From positions 1,971,927-2,035,926 of the forward strand of contig CP034992.1 of assembly GCA_004026145.2 (NCBI GenBank): a stretch of DNA of 64,000 bases, written 5' to 3'. Positions 37,201 to 49,971 of the stretch are shown here, in pieces. Under the pieces are notes generated by a model that worked only from the letters and a program-made list of their open reading frames with translations, had not been told where the DNA came from and did not search any database. Position 1 is the first letter of the stretch. Every line of letters starts with the position of its first letter. Source of the DNA: Takifugu bimaculatus. Its lineage: Eukaryota > Chordata > Actinopteri > Tetraodontiformes > Tetraodontidae. The translations under genes and the position numbers were made by a program.

Positions 37201-39363
37201 CAGTTTGAACCTAACAACATTCCTTTGGCCAAATAAAACAAAAGAACTAAAACTGCTCCATGTTTTACATTAAGGAGTATAGTCAATCACTTCCTTGTTT
37301 CTGGTCCAAGTGTGGTGCAGCCTGACACATACAGTATTTGCCCCTGCGGCACCACACCCTCCAGGCTCTCCCCTTCTCCTTAACCACCCCAGCCCTGCTT
37401 GTGCAGACACAGGAGTAAAGAAGTTCAGGACAACTACCTATGATTTTTCCATCAGCTGCAGGAGTGTCACTACATGAATTAAAAATAGCGATGATGAGTG
37501 TCGCTATAATTTGTTTGAGGACTCAGCTCGGTCAGAACGGACGCCAGTCCACTAAGCACACTTAAATCTGCATCAATGCAACAATGAACCCCAGGAGGAG
37601 AAAAGAAGAAGAAGAAAATGTGAAAAATCACATTAAACCATTAAGGGAGAGAAACACTTGTGGCTGTGGAGCAAACGTGAATGGAAGCACAGAGGTACGG
37701 AGCATGCTCGCACTAACCGCCATGCCTGTCTGCAGTAGCTATATTTAGCCCTGCTGGGATGCTGGGAACAGCCCCGACTGCAGAAAATCAGGACGAGATG
37801 AAAGCTTTAACCCTTTACAGGTTGGACGCTCATGCAACACAGCACACTTGGCTGCGAGAAGCAAGAGAATCCTTAGTGTGAAGAAAACATTGTGCACCAC
37901 AGGGGCAGTGGGCCAGCATTCATCGGGCAAAACCACCATCAAAGACACTGGGATCTGGAACGCTCCCCGCTCAACGACAATGACTGCTTTGTTTAAGAAA
38001 ATAGTTCCCAAACCATGACTAGAAGATGATTTCATCATGGATGAAATGCCTCCAATCACAGGCCAGCATCTCTTAGACATTACATTTAATTCTGATTCTA
38101 TCAACATGTCTCTAAACACAACTTCAAAGCTGTTGGGTGACACTTACACTGGTTCACCACAGTGAACTGGACCGACGCACCTTTGTATGTCGTAGAAAGA
38201 GTAACTGTGGACTGTTACACGAGCATATGCACAAAGTTAATTCCTGCTAAACACAGAGGTCCGCATGTCACCTCAGCCCGTGTCCTTCACCATCCCATCA
38301 CCATTAACTCATCCCAGAGAGAAACACTCACCTGGCAGTCAAAGTCTTGGAAGTTGCGGGCGTTCTGCAAAAACAGCAAAAAAACAACAACCAGTTAAAA
38401 TACACAATAAATGTGGGTTTTATTCTCAAATAACTGAGCCAATCCACTATAGATTAACCAAATATAGAATATGGAATCAATGGGAAAACAAAGAAATCAT
38501 AATTGTGGAAAAGTCACAGTTAGAATTCAGAAATATTTCTGGAACAAGCGAGTTATAACGTAAGAACGGGCAACAGCAACAGAGGAGATACTTGTGGGGT
38601 TAAATGCAGCCAGACTGGGGGCTGGGAAGCAGAAACATCTGTTTAATAAAACCCTCTCCTGCTATGATTAATCCAAAACAGCATCAGAGAAGCAGAAATT
38701 ATGAGAAGTTAAGAGAAGTAAAAATGTGTTTGTGCTCATCTGGCCTTTAAATTCACCGGCCACTAGGTGGCGTGAGACAGCAGCACCAGCACTGCCCTGT
38801 TCTTCTACATGTGCATTTCCTGCCTTACAGATGCAACCTGGCAATATATTCTGTCTTCTTTTTGAACCCATCACCAGTAGATGTCAGACAGCCCTCGCGC
38901 CCGTCCCCGACGACCGTCGGGAACAGCGACACTCCGCTCACTTCACACCTGCTCGCCAACCTGGCAAAACGGAGGAGGAGGACGAGGATAGAGGCTGCTC
39001 TTCCTCCTTTGTACTTTTGTTCTCACCAATCTGAGAGAGATTTCTTCCAGCTGCTGCTTTGAAGTCTTTTTCACACCACCTTTCTTGCCTCATTCTGTCC
39101 ACAATCATTTTTGACTAGCGATTTCCTTTTCTTTTCTTTTCCCTCCGACACTCAAGCACATGAATAATTCACTTTGATGATCAAGGCAGCAGAGTCCGCA
39201 TGCGCGGTGTATTAACTTATGTATGATAGGATGAGTCGTATAGAAAACTGCTTTGCTTCTTTCCTGAATAGGAATTGAAAGAGTCAGGCGTTCTCTCCCA
39301 GCTCACCTTATTGGTCAGCAGTGGCTTGATTTCAGTCAGCTGTACATCCTGCAGCTCATCCAT
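28239..39363 (-). CDS. ndrg3: N-myc downstream-regulated gene 3 protein (NDRG family)
   Basis: Alpha/beta-hydrolase-fold protein without hydrolase activity. Mammalian NDRG3 is an oxygen- and lactate-regulated scaffold for RAF-ERK signalling. Coding exons in order: 39363-39307, 38364-38332, 32879-32774, 32575-32455, 32265-32203, 32092-32032, 31443-31357, 30931-30875, 30700-30597, 30440-30375, 30298-30247, 30153-30106, 30020-29985, 29887-29836, 28411-28239; 371 aa, or 384 with the 39-nt alternative exon. Diagnostic stretches: MDELQDVQLTEIKPLL at the start, RNFQDFDCQ (specific to NDRG3), HHFSTDELTDNQELIQTYRL, KMADCGGLPQVVQPGKL and the family C-terminus TMEVSC. The nucleophile elbow reads GVGAGA, lacking the catalytic serine as in all NDRGs. 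The tail SRTTSSSS keeps an SGK/AKT-type RxRxxS site. The 5' UTR exon (to 39384) is preceded by an 8.7-kb intron. Confidence 0.95.
28897..28935 (-). other. ndrg3: ndrg3 alternative 39-nt exon
   Basis: Flanked by a good acceptor (TTTCAG) and donor (GTACCG). Its 13 codons (IPYVLLSHLSNES, with the first base from the preceding exon) insert between GMGY and PSAGMTRLARSR without changing frame. The same 13-residue segment is alternatively spliced in mammalian NDRG3, and a comparable one in NDRG4, so this is a conserved cassette. Confidence 0.8.
29325..29352 (+). repeat. (CA)n microsatellite
   Basis: Imperfect CA repeat in an ndrg3 intron. Confidence 0.85.
29951..29980 (+). repeat. (CA)n microsatellite next to an ndrg3 splice donor
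   Basis: An imperfect CA repeat ends 4 bp from the splice donor of the 30020-29985 exon. On the coding strand it is therefore a GT repeat immediately inside the intron. Confidence 0.85.
32272..32298 (+). repeat. (CA)n microsatellite next to an ndrg3 acceptor
   Basis: CA repeat starting 7 bp beyond the edge of the 32265-32203 exon. On the coding strand it forms GT units just upstream of the acceptor, in place of a normal pyrimidine tract. Confidence 0.8.
34236..34250 (+). repeat. poly(G) run of about 15
   Basis: Uninterrupted G homopolymer in an ndrg3 intron; its length is likely unreliable in any assembly. Confidence 0.85.
35541..35790 (+). repeat. polypurine (GGA/GAA-rich) tract
   Basis: About 250 bp in which the plus strand is almost entirely A and G (GGAGGGAGGGAG, GAGGAAAAGAGGGAGG and similar), i.e. 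a polypyrimidine tract on the ndrg3 coding strand. Confidence 0.8.
35912..35955 (+). repeat. G-rich tract, potential G-quadruplex
   Basis: Multiple runs of three to eight G separated by short spacers (GGAGGGAGGGGGG, then GGTGGGGGGGTGGGGGGGGG). This fits the four-run quadruplex rule on the plus strand, which is the non-coding strand of ndrg3. Confidence 0.7.
36077..36155 (-). other. ndrg3: candidate ndrg3 cassette exon resembling NDRG2/NDRG4 N-terminal exons
   Basis: Minus-strand segment with a textbook acceptor (CCCCCACAG|CGAGG) and donor (G|GTGAGC) inside the 5.5-kb intron before the EHDIET exon. Read in phase 0 it encodes RGDTEADLETRTDSAAAILL then MQNPAE. It resembles the acidic/aliphatic exon that lies between the conserved PLL and the EHDIET/HSVET exon in NDRG4 and NDRG2. 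It is 79 nt; 78 nt would be needed to stay in frame. One G of the GGG at the donor side may be a spurious extra base, as seen in other exons of this window. Not known to me in mammalian NDRG3. Confidence 0.5.
36156..38331 (-). other. ndrg3: ndrg3 intron, second part
   Basis: Intronic DNA between the candidate cassette and the RNFQDFDCQ exon. It includes a (TG)n repeat at 36675-36694. No other supported feature. Confidence 0.6.
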
Positions 39364-42300
39364 CTTCCTGGTCGTCACTGGAAACTGTGGGGGAAAAGGA
39401 TTATAATATGATCAGCAGTGAGGACGATTTAGACTCAACAATGACTCAAGCGTTGGTGCAGTGTTACCGTAGCTGCAGAAGAAAACACATTTCATTTAAC
39501 AGTTCATATTTACAAGTTTACGTTTGTCTAACAAAAGCACAAGCTTAAAATCCATTTAATATACAGGAAAACCATCTTTTGGCCAATGGCAACATGTCAT
39601 GTTACCATGAAGCATTTGATTTTGTGATTATATATTTAGTAGTCTAACTTTAAAAAATAATTACCGTATATGGAGGTGTATCGACGAAACAGCACCACCT
39701 AGTGGTCGGTAATCGCGCATATGTTCTACGAATTACGACCAAGTTACTAGCAAATAATTGACCGTTTACAGCATAAACGGCCTCACCTTGTTCTCCATTA
39801 CTACATGTGCTGTACGTAGACTTTAGAATGTAAACTTGCCTTATAAAATGGAGACAACACAACATACCCATGTGAAATCAGGTGATAACGTGAGACTGAA
39901 GTCTATTCTGGTGTCACTGAGCATTCACCGGGTTGGGAATGGTACATTTCTGTACAGCCAGTCACTGTTGAATAATACAATAGCAGGCCCTGGAAAGAAA
40001 TGGAGGCTTTTTTCTCAGAAAACACCCGAGGAGAGGTCACACATTGAGTTCACACAGATGGTGTGCAAACACAGAAATGAGTCTGATGGAGTTTAACAAG
40101 CGCCTCTAAAGCCCACCTCACTTGTTAGACTTTGTCCCTACGGCTCGTCACTGAGCAGAACATCGCCTTCTGCAAAATCCCCCGATACGGTGCTTCTTAT
40201 CCGATGACTACTCGCGGAAGGTGAGGACAGGAAGTGGGATGGAATTACACGGCTGAGCCCAGGACAGCGGCTCAAGTTGCACAAAAGACAAGTCGAAGCG
40301 TTCGCCTCCGATAGGTCGATGCTTAAACCTATTGGACAGCAGCCAAACCTAACTGCATCACACCACAAAACAAGGTTGTATTGTATAAATGCTGCCGGAC
40401 ACAAGAGGCAGCGCTCCGCATCGTCTCACCGAGCCACCAGATCCAAGTCGCCTGCACTGACCTTGGGTTGTTAGGAGTAGATCATCCGTCAACGGAGAAG
40501 GAAATGAAATATTTGAAAGGACAGCTGGACTGGAAGAATCAAAACAGGGGTCACCTTGGCCCGATAAAAGCCGAAAATGATAGGAGCAGTTAGATCCCTG
40601 GGAAAATCAAACAAACCAATCATTAGGGAAAAATGGAGAAACTTTGAGAACTGAAGTACTCAGCCACCAACAAGGGGAGCAAAACATGCCAGACAAAGTC
40701 CCTGCTCACAAATCCGGCTCAATGGTGGAACAAAATAATATTTAGACAAGTGAACAAGGGGGAAAAGGAAAAACAAATACTCCACATGCTTGAGCGTATT
40801 GACTGGATCAATGTAACACTTCCTCAGGCTTTTCCAGAGACTGCAAGCAAGTGGAAATTGGAAGTAGGTAAAAGCCGCTTTAATTGCAGCAGACTAGCTG
40901 AGTAATTGAGGTGTTAATGGAGACGAGGTCAGAGTGGGCTTAATCCAAGCAGCAGACCAACCAGATGACCCCCCCCCCCCCTCCATCACGCTGGAGATAC
41001 AGGAGCATGTGTGTGCCATCCCATCCATCTCAGCCATCGCTGGGTTTCTGCCTGAAATCGTCCCCCAAGGCTTCTAAACGGTCTCACATCTTGAATCAAA
41101 TCACCTGAAGGTGCACTGGATTTCAACACCCTGTCCTACCTTCTCGGCGCTTGCTCGACTACATGTTCCACTGTTGCCATAGAGATAAAGCTGGTAGCTG
41201 ATGTTTATTCTAAGCAGGGAAAGCCCCAAGGGACAGATGCGAGGCAAAGCAGAGGAGGGGGGAAGATAGTGATGAGAATGAGGAAAAAGCAATCATGTGA
41301 GGCTGAGAAATATTCCGTAAAGTGCTGTCGTGACCCCGGACGGTCGCGCTTGTGACCGTCTGACAGTGACTCTCAGTACAATTGGAACAGCACGAGACGA
41401 CTCGAGGTAAACAACATATATTGTGAACATTAATCCAGCACCTTTGTCCGCTGCAGTAGCACCTCAGCGGTGACAGATATACAACACACAGAGGGCAGCC
41501 TTGCTCCTTCGGGCCCGTTTCCCTGGATAAGATGCAGAAAAGAGGTCCCATCAGAATCTGAAGGCACCAGGATGCATCTATGAGGACAACGACGTCACGG
41601 TGATGCTAAGAAATGTGGTTCTTCGGCTGCTACATCAGCAGGCGGCGCCGGCAGATCGATGCACGCCACTTTAATCCCCCCTTCACTCGCTCCACGCCGT
41701 CTGGCTTCGCCTATCCATCTCCATCCCACCTCGGTCGGTGGGGCTCCATGAAGTAATGCCTAGCAGCCGAGTTATGACGACGGCCCCGGGCTCTTCGGAT
41801 TACGCCGCAGCTCTTAAACGCCATGGCAACGGCATGCTCAACTTTGCTCCGTGCAATTATCTTCCAGATCACAGCTGTGCATCGACTGACCTCTGTGGCC
41901 GCCGTAAGTGATGACCCGGTGACCTCCTGTAACCCACCACCACAGACTCAAGCAACAGACGTGATACCATGGCGACCCAAAGCCCACAATGCTGCATCAC
42001 AACCGCCCCGGGTGGCGTGCGGTCGAGTCATGCGTTTGGCAATGGCAACATTTTGATCTATTTTAGGTGAATCTCACTCACGCCACGAATCTCATCCATT
42101 CGTCTATTAATTCAGAAACATGAACTATTGATGAGGTGGATTAATGATTTATTCCATCCAATTTATTCTGAAATTTAATCCCTCCGTGGATCTTTTGCGC
42201 CGTGTTTGGGCAGGAAAGTAGTCCCAATCACATACATATTTTGGTTTTGGTCGATTTACACATCATTTCGCAGTTTTTTTTAATGTAACTGGGATTCATT

Positions 42301-43627
42301 CCATACATGGACTACTTCCATAAAGAACTTAAGAGTTCTCCCACTATAAATGAATGCTGTTAACAAGCCTAATCCCACCTCTTGTAAGGAATAAATCACA
42401 CTACCTTTACTAATTAACCTACATAATGGCTGAAACCATGTTGGTCTATACTCTCACTCAGCACTTTAATCCGTCCCATCAACAATAACATCAACAGCAT
42501 CAATAAATGCAAACCTAAGCCAACAATCAATCCACCCGCGCCTGTTTCTCGTTACCTCCCACAATGACAAAAATCCCCCCTGAATATTGGTGCAGACGTC
42601 CTGATTGAAGGCGCTCGGTGCTTCTGCTCGTGGATCTGTTGGTGCGTAGGTTTCCTGCCAGCGCCCCAGTTTCTACAGCATCAGAAACATCTATGTAGGT
42701 TAATTCTCCTCTCAGTGTCCTTGACCAAGGCTTGGACGCTGATCTGGTCCTCAGCTGCACAGTTGCGGCTCACGCTAATGACAGGTTGCCTGTAATGTAT
42801 AGTGTGTACCTATAGGACTGCTGCGAGAAGCACGTTTGACATTCAGAATTTACGCTGAAAGTTGCAGATTGGAGCTTTTAAACTGCATTAATATCTGGCA
42901 GAAGCATCAAAATGATGAGATCTTTCTGGACAAGAGGCCACATTTTACAGGGTGGATTAGCTTCGAGTGCAAATAAAATCCTGCGCCAACCCTTCTTCCC
43001 GAACCTTTGATTGAAACCGTTTCCTGTAAAAAGCACAATTTGTGGATGATTAATCAACAGAATATCCCACAATTACAAAACCAAGTGGGCAGAGAGGAAG
43101 TTTTAAATCCCCCTTCAAATCACCCAGTCCTTCTATGTAATATTAAACATAAATCTGGATCAGATACGACAGTTTGTCAATATAAGCCATCAATTAAAAA
43201 TTCCGGACATCTAAAACAGACGGCGATCCCTAAAACAACCCCCGATAACTACCTGCTCGTACACAGTCAGAGTTTAGAGGCCGACTCCCCCCCCCTTTAT
43301 TTTCATTTCTGAAATTCTTCTCCAACTTTCCACAAGAAGAACGAGCAGTAATCTCTCCGGAGCGAAGATAATGGACTGCGTCAAGTCACAACTGCAGATT
43401 ACTGCCATAATGTGGGCCTTGTGGTAACAGACGTAAGGGAATCACTCCCTCTGCGTGTCGCCACCCCTCACTAATCATCTGGCCGACTGGAAACACAGAA
43501 ACGCGTCATTCACTTTTATTGGAAAGGGCAGGAACCTGACGTGGCCTTTTCTCCGATTCTATCATGAGAATCTTGACCTATAGCAGAGAAAATCCCCAGC
43601 TGATGCCGTCAGTAACAACAGCTGAGT

Positions 43628-43628
<1 letters not shown>

Positions 43629-43691
<63 letters not shown>
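43629..43691 (+). repeat. (CA)31 microsatellite
   Basis: A perfect CA repeat of about 63 bp, the longest in the window. Confidence 0.95.
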
Positions 43692-43694
<3 letters not shown>

Positions 43695-45169
43695 CGGTTT
43701 CTTTCCCTCACATATTTTTAATTATAACAGCTCGCTCTCCCGAGGCCCCATCATCCTCCTTACATCTTGTGATCCGAGCTGACAAATCTTTTTTTTTTTT
43801 TCCTTCCTCTGACAAGGCAGCAAAAAATAGCGAAGAACACTGAAAGTTTTGTTCACGTCATCCTGCTCAATAAAGAAAGAAGCTAATTCATTAAAGACAA
43901 AGCAGCCCGATCACACAGGAAAGAGGAAACCGCGTGAAAAACAATCTATTTCTGGACAGAGGTACGAATAGGAATTATCTCATCGGCCCAGCAATGAAAG
44001 CGACCGATAAATGCTAAATACAGCGTTACTATAATATAAAATAAAAATGCTGAGGACGTCGCGCTGGGACGGGGGACATGGATGTTACATACAGGGGCGA
44101 TAGAGAGAGCTGCTGCGAGTACAACACACACGTGCACGGCTGTAATGTGCAGGAGGAGACTTGTGACCTTGTCCTCGGCTGTGAAACTCAATGACAGCGC
44201 AAAGTGTGCATATTTAAACTTGAGGAATGATGAGCTGCCTACATTAATATCAAGTTAGCGGTGTGTAAGTTAGCCTGGCTGATTTTGCCTATCTTAGAGG
44301 CAATACCACGAAGGGGCGGGGCTAAACGTTTACCACGGACGGCCCACCAATGGGATGGAGGCAGCGCAGACACCACCCCGCACATTACCCTCTGAGGGGG
44401 TTTTACAGGACAACATTATTCCTCAAGAGGCTACTTTATCTGCAAATGGATCATCTAGTTTAGAGTGGAGCATCTATACTGGTGTATAACCACAAATCAG
44501 TGGGAATTAATGTCAACGCTGACGTGGAAACTGCTCAGGAAAGAGGATTCCAACATCTGAAGTGACAACCCCCCCCTGAGAAATTCAAGGTTAATTAATG
44601 ACTACAGCTTTGTTAAGGCCTTGTCATATCAATAGATATTGTCCCCATCATGTTTCAACCTGCAGCAACAAGAATATATTGAGTTTTCATTAAGGATATA
44701 AGTGGTATGAATTTCCCAGTCACCACTATATTCATGTCACCTAAGTGGATTTTCGGCTATTTAATCTTGAAGTCCGCTGCAACAGATTAAGATGTCCTGG
44801 AAAAGACAGGGACGAACCCCATAATAACCGCACGGCGCCGCAGGAAGCCGTAAATTTGTCGCACATAATCAGTAAATCAATAAACACCAACAAACATGGA
44901 TCTTCCACAATGAATATCTGCTGGGATGTGTTACGGAGGAACCTGCCAACATGAATTACCCTCTCCTGGCTGTCCTCCTTCATGAATCCGGCCTTAAATA
45001 AGAGTGAAGTGCCAGGCGTGTTAGCCGTGCACGCGCTGCTGTTAACACAGCACCTGCCCCTGCTCCGCTACGTTAGCCTAACTCCCACACGGGCCGCAGG
45101 GATTCCTCAGCCACTTTCACTCGTGCAGGCAGGAAAGACAAAGTGATCCAGGGATGCTCTGTGTGCACG

Positions 45170-45186
45170 TGTGTGTGTGTGTGTGT
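45170..45186 (+). repeat. (GT)n microsatellite
   Basis: Short GT repeat beside the GC-rich block of ndrg3 intron 1. Confidence 0.8.
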
Positions 45187-45224
45187 CCTGAACCATCTGG
45201 CTGACGCTAGCAGGCAGGGTTTCC

Positions 45225-45375
45225 AGAAACAGAGAGCGCTGCTGGAGGCTGCGCAGGATCTGAGGACAGCGGCCGCAGGGCCACGGGGGCGGCGGCGAGA
45301 CCATCTGCGTAGCGCCGCCACCGGGCGTTATCTCGCGCGTGCACGCAGAATGAGTTCAACAGGCTCGGAGGAAAC
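45225..45375. other. GC/CpG-rich block in ndrg3 intron 1
   Basis: Contains GCGGCCGC, GGGGGCGGCGGCG, GCGCCGCC and TCGCGCGTGC within about 100 bp, in contrast to the AT-rich surroundings. It could be an internal or alternative promoter of ndrg3 or a CpG-island enhancer. No exon with splice sites is convincing. Confidence 0.4.
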
Positions 45376-48046
45376 CTTAGAACCGGTTAAATATTAACAG
45401 AGCAGAGACATGAGAACCCTCGCACCCGGAGACAGCAGGACTCAGGGTCGGAGCCCCCCCCCGTGTCCTCCCTACGGAGGTTGGCGGTGTCCTTGGCAAC
45501 AAGCCCCCCCCCCCTCCCTACAACATCTTCAGCTCTGCTTGTGTAATCGGATGACCTTTTCCTCCATCATTTACATAGTCGTTGCTTTCTCATCATGAAA
45601 CACCCGATGTGGAATTCTTTACTCCTCTCACCTCACTTTCAGAACGTGCATCAAGTTCCAGAGCAACGGCGGGAGGAGGACATACAGACGTCTCCTTGCT
45701 ATGAGAAACAGGTGTGCGGTCATTCCCAGCTTCTCTTTATCAGAGACAGAGATGATGACGACCACGAATCCACCGAGCGCTTAACATCCACGTGTTCCCT
45801 GGGTCAGTAAAGCCAAGCCTGGCGTGAGGTGATGCACGGCGTGCACGGACCAATGCTGACGACATGTGTGATTCTCCACGTGTTCCTCGTCCTCTTTCAA
45901 CACTTCCTATATCGTCCACAAATCTATCTACACACACTATGACGCACACACACAAGACAAAACTGTGTGTTATTGCACTCAACGTGTGTTTATGAAGCAA
46001 CAAACACAGAGCAACTTTAAGAGAGGTCTGACGCACAAACATCCCTTGAAATTAGGACGTTGCACAAGTGCTTCTTTTAATTATTCCTGAGAACTGATCT
46101 TTAATGCTGACGGGATGGAAGTAGAGAAGAAGGCCATATTGTCTGTTTTGTTTGTTCATACATCCCTCGACAACAACTGTATGTAATCTAATGTAATTGC
46201 ATGTAAAAGGGTCTGTGTATCAGCTGCTTTGGGGGAGGAACGTTGATGAATTCCATCTCGTACTGCAGGACTGGCGATGCCTTAAAATGCAGATGCATTT
46301 TCAAAAGCAGTGGGAAAAAAAAAAAAACCCATCAGCGCTCAGGGGCAGCGAGAGGCAGGATGGTGTGAGAAATATATTTATAGTGCCTTTGAAGCTTTCC
46401 AAAACTGAAAGGCAACAGCAAAATTCTGCTATCAGAAGAATTGTTATTATTCCAATTATGGGAATGGTCCAAATAAATGTCTGTGTCTGGCATGGGTTAT
46501 GTTTTACAGAGCAGCGGGTGAACGCGGGGCTGGCTGTCAACACTGCACCTTAATTAATGTCTATCTCTCCAGCGACTGTTATTCCCTGACATTCATCCCT
46601 ATAAGAAATCCGCTTCTACATAAGAGTATTTCTTGCTTTTATGTACTCTGTAATCCCTGCATGTAGTAATCCATGCTGAATTGTTCATTTATAGCATTAC
46701 TTCCGCTTTAAAAGCACATTTCTGTATATACGTTTGGCCAGAATGATCAGGTAGGGTAATTATCCTGTCTGAACACAAGTGAGACAGGACTAAACGGAGG
46801 AAAGAAAGGAAAGGATTTCAAGGTTTGGATCAAAAGCTGGTAATGAAGCACGCATACGCACATTTGTATCATGCAAAATGTCCACAGGGGCTAATAAGAT
46901 CCTTCGTGGAAATTTCAAGACCGTGTAAGATTTGTGGCTTAATAAGCAACCCTCGGCACACACCATTAGTTATACAGGCCGGTTTCCGCTATAATAATCA
47001 ACCAGGAGATGAACAACAAGAGGCTGTGGCAACAAACTCTTGGCTGCTCTCAATATGCTCTTCATTTGCTTTCAAAACAAAGAAGGGGCACAGAGGTCGG
47101 CTTGGTGTTAAAGCTACCTGTTCAGGTGACACTGGGACAGTGTTGTGACTGACAACAACAGCGTGGTCGTGGTTGGCTGCAGCCTAAACTACAACCGTGC
47201 AGTGCAAATCCCACACAAGACACTTGAATTCATCCCCGTTATGCTAAATTATTGGCAACCGTGGCTTAAGTCTGCAGACCTTGAGTCTACCAACTGCTGC
47301 TCTGAGGTATTTTAGCAGAAAACGGTGGTTTTGAGGCGGGAGGGGAAACACCTGAGGCCCACTGGGCTTCACGTCCCACCTGTGTGACCTTCTAGAGTCA
47401 CCGGTGACATTGTCATTCATCACGTGGTGTCTGAATGGGACTCACGCTGCAGCCATGTCACCGGGGCTCTGGGACTGCTCACAAATCCATCTGCCACATC
47501 CACACAGGCTGGAGGAAGCGGACACAATAACCGGTATTATCTCCATCGCCGCCATGATTGATGGTAAAGCCAAGACAGAGGGTTTTTTAGCGTTATAGTT
47601 CGCCATAAAGATCATGTCCGAACTCCAATCAACGTCGCACCTCTAAACTGTGATATTTCTTCAAAACGACCAGACTTTTTTCTCATTTATCTGTCGCACT
47701 CCGAGATATGTTTTTGTTGTAAAGTTAAACCAGAGGCCTTTTGTGATTTATTTCACATGGATGTAATTTATAAGCCGTTCACTTAACGAATGTTTGGCTC
47801 TAGTTCGATCTTTTGAAATAAAGTAGCGGTCCAAGACCAAGAGCTACAAGTCAGTTACAATTCAGAATGTTTATTAAAAAAAATCCACTTTTAAAACATA
47901 ATGCTCTAACAAAATGAGGATTTATTATGTTAAAATAGCTGTTGTGTCGCATTAACGGAGCCGCGGTGAACTCGCTCCATTCAAGCCAGCAGTTCCCCCC
48001 AATAAAACACTCCGAAAGTACCAGCGATGTCTTTCCCCGTGTTTAC

Positions 48047-48480
48047 CTCGGCCTTTGCATAAGTAATTGTGCGGCTTTGGTGCATCAAATCCTCCAGTAA
48101 ACCATGTCCGATCAGCGACGTGAACAGGTTGGGGAATCCAGCGAGCGAGATAATCTGCCGTAGCATCGGACACATCTGTGCACGGCACGCTGGGGAACCA
48201 AACCTCAGAAAACATGCGTGTTTCACTGACCTCTTTTATCAAAGGCGTGTGTAGCGGGTTCCAATCGGGTTGCTGCGGCTAATTTTTGGTAAATATTAGT
48301 CGCAATAGATGTATTTTCTGGAGCAGACGGTGCCTCCGAGCCGCTTCCTCAGTCTCCCCACTCGTATTTCGATGTGACTCTGGGCGGAACTACAACGCTG
48401 CGACACCGCCGGAAGGCCAATAGGAGCACAGGACGCACGGCACAGATAGGCGGAGGCACACGACGTCTCACTCCGACACT
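48047..48480 (-). promoter_or_regulatory. ndrg3: candidate ndrg3 promoter and non-coding exon 1
   Basis: On the minus strand a donor (GCCGAG|GTAAAC) at 48047/48046 could end a 5' UTR exon. The DNA just upstream of it (about 48300-48480) is CpG-enriched, with CCAAT-type boxes (for example 48263-48267 and 48417-48421). The reading frames through it do not continue the ndrg3 protein, so it would be non-coding. Inferred. Confidence 0.35.
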
Positions 48481-48984
48481 AAATGCGAGGACAGGAAATG
48501 TCTCGCTAAATCAACTGTACGTATCATATCGTGAAACAAAGTGTAATGAGAGTAAACGCCAATTTGGGGATGAGTTAATTGTTTTTCTTATTGGGGTCAC
48601 TATAAATGCCGGGAATTTGACAGTTCTCAGAGGGCTTGCCTTTTAACCATCAATCATCATGTGAAGTGGCTCAAATTTTGAAGATTAATCCAGTGGAATT
48701 CCCATCCAGCTATCTGCTTACGTAACGCCGCAAATTCGCCTGTAGATTAAAATCAGGGTGCATCAATAGCGTGCACGCACACAGTAAAGCAGCTCTCCTT
48801 TGAGCAGCTCCAAACAGCAGTGTTCTTCATCACCCTGTTCCATTACCTCTAAACTGGTGGAAACGTGTGGTTTCCTCAGGCCAATCACCGAAAGGTTGGT
48901 GTATTACGTGTCAATGATTACAAAGCACAGTGAACAAAGTTAGGAACACACCCAAGACTGTTTCCATGGTGATTGACAATGGCG

Positions 48985-49776
48985 TTTATTTATGACCACA
49001 TGTTTGCATTGTTTTTGACACTTCCCTGCTACCAAGCCAGGCTTACAGTACAGTAGCATACAATATCTGATTGGGGGAAAAATGGTTTTAAACAGGACAT
49101 TCTGAGTAACATATTTACAAATCAAATACAGTGAAATAAACATGAAAATAACAGGTTTTCCAAGTATTTCTCAATGACAAACCACAAGATGCTCTAGGTT
49201 AACAAAAGACAAGACCACATTACAGTTTTCAGTGAACCACAGTTCAAGTGCTGAAGCAACAACTAAGATTAAATTGAAGAGAGGGATAAAAGGGCCCACA
49301 AGGACAAATGATACAGCCGATATATCACTGAGAGCACTTAGGGAAGAAACATTAGTTTACGGACCAAAAATCGCTTTTATAATGCTTGAAACTGGAAAAA
49401 AAATAGATGCATTTTACTCCAGACATGATTAACTTCACAGTCTAATAAAGGTGACTTGAGTAGGTGTAATACAAAACGGATTTGCAGACAATGCTTCTAC
49501 ACCTTTTCAACGCAGTTATGACACGACCACACTTTGGGTAAATCACAAAGAAAATTGAACACCAAAACTGTTCCAAAGCCATCGCAGAGACAAAATAGGT
49601 TCAAGACCTCCCTTGCAATTCTGAATATAAAGCTTCTGCACGTTAAGCACTGCGTACTGAGACGGGGCAACAGCTTGGACAAAAAGGCATTCAGAAGGCT
49701 TACAGTTGCATGGGAACAAGAGGAATCTGGTCCAGATCATTTTCTCCTGGGTATACGAAGTTATTTTATATTTATT
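48985..49776 (-). terminator. phf20: phf20 3' UTR poly(A) signal candidates
   Basis: Minus-strand AATAAA at 49776-49771 (about 200 bp after the stop) and at 48990-48985 (about 980 bp after). The intervening DNA has no other gene and is probably 3' UTR of the longer form. Confidence 0.5.
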
Positions 49777-49971
49777 CCTGATTTTACGTGCCGAGGTTTA
49801 GATAAATGTTCATATAGTCATATGACATTGGCTGACTGCAGCACTGAATTCCACCCTCATTGAGGAACAGCAGCAGCAGCTTCAGCACGTGCCTGAACAA
49901 TCCAACGGTCACTTTTAAAGTCGTCGTTTCACTTGGACCGAACACTGTGGAGACTCGAGCTTGTGGCGCCC

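Larger units (their letters stand above)
39385..48046 (-). other. ndrg3: ndrg3 first intron (large, non-coding)
   Basis: 8.7 kb without any exon I can support on either strand. It contains microsatellites, poly(C) runs (for example near 40971-40981) and a GC-rich block near 45.2-45.4 kb. Its length in an otherwise compact region suggests regulatory content, but no element can be named from sequence alone. Confidence 0.5.

Noticed and set aside
43629..43691. CA array considered as CRISPR-like or satellite repeat
   Set aside because: A simple dinucleotide microsatellite in a vertebrate intron.
45225..45375. Possible GC-rich coding exon
   Set aside because: Open frames on both strands are short, lack convincing splice sites and show no recognisable protein; kept only as a CpG-rich block.
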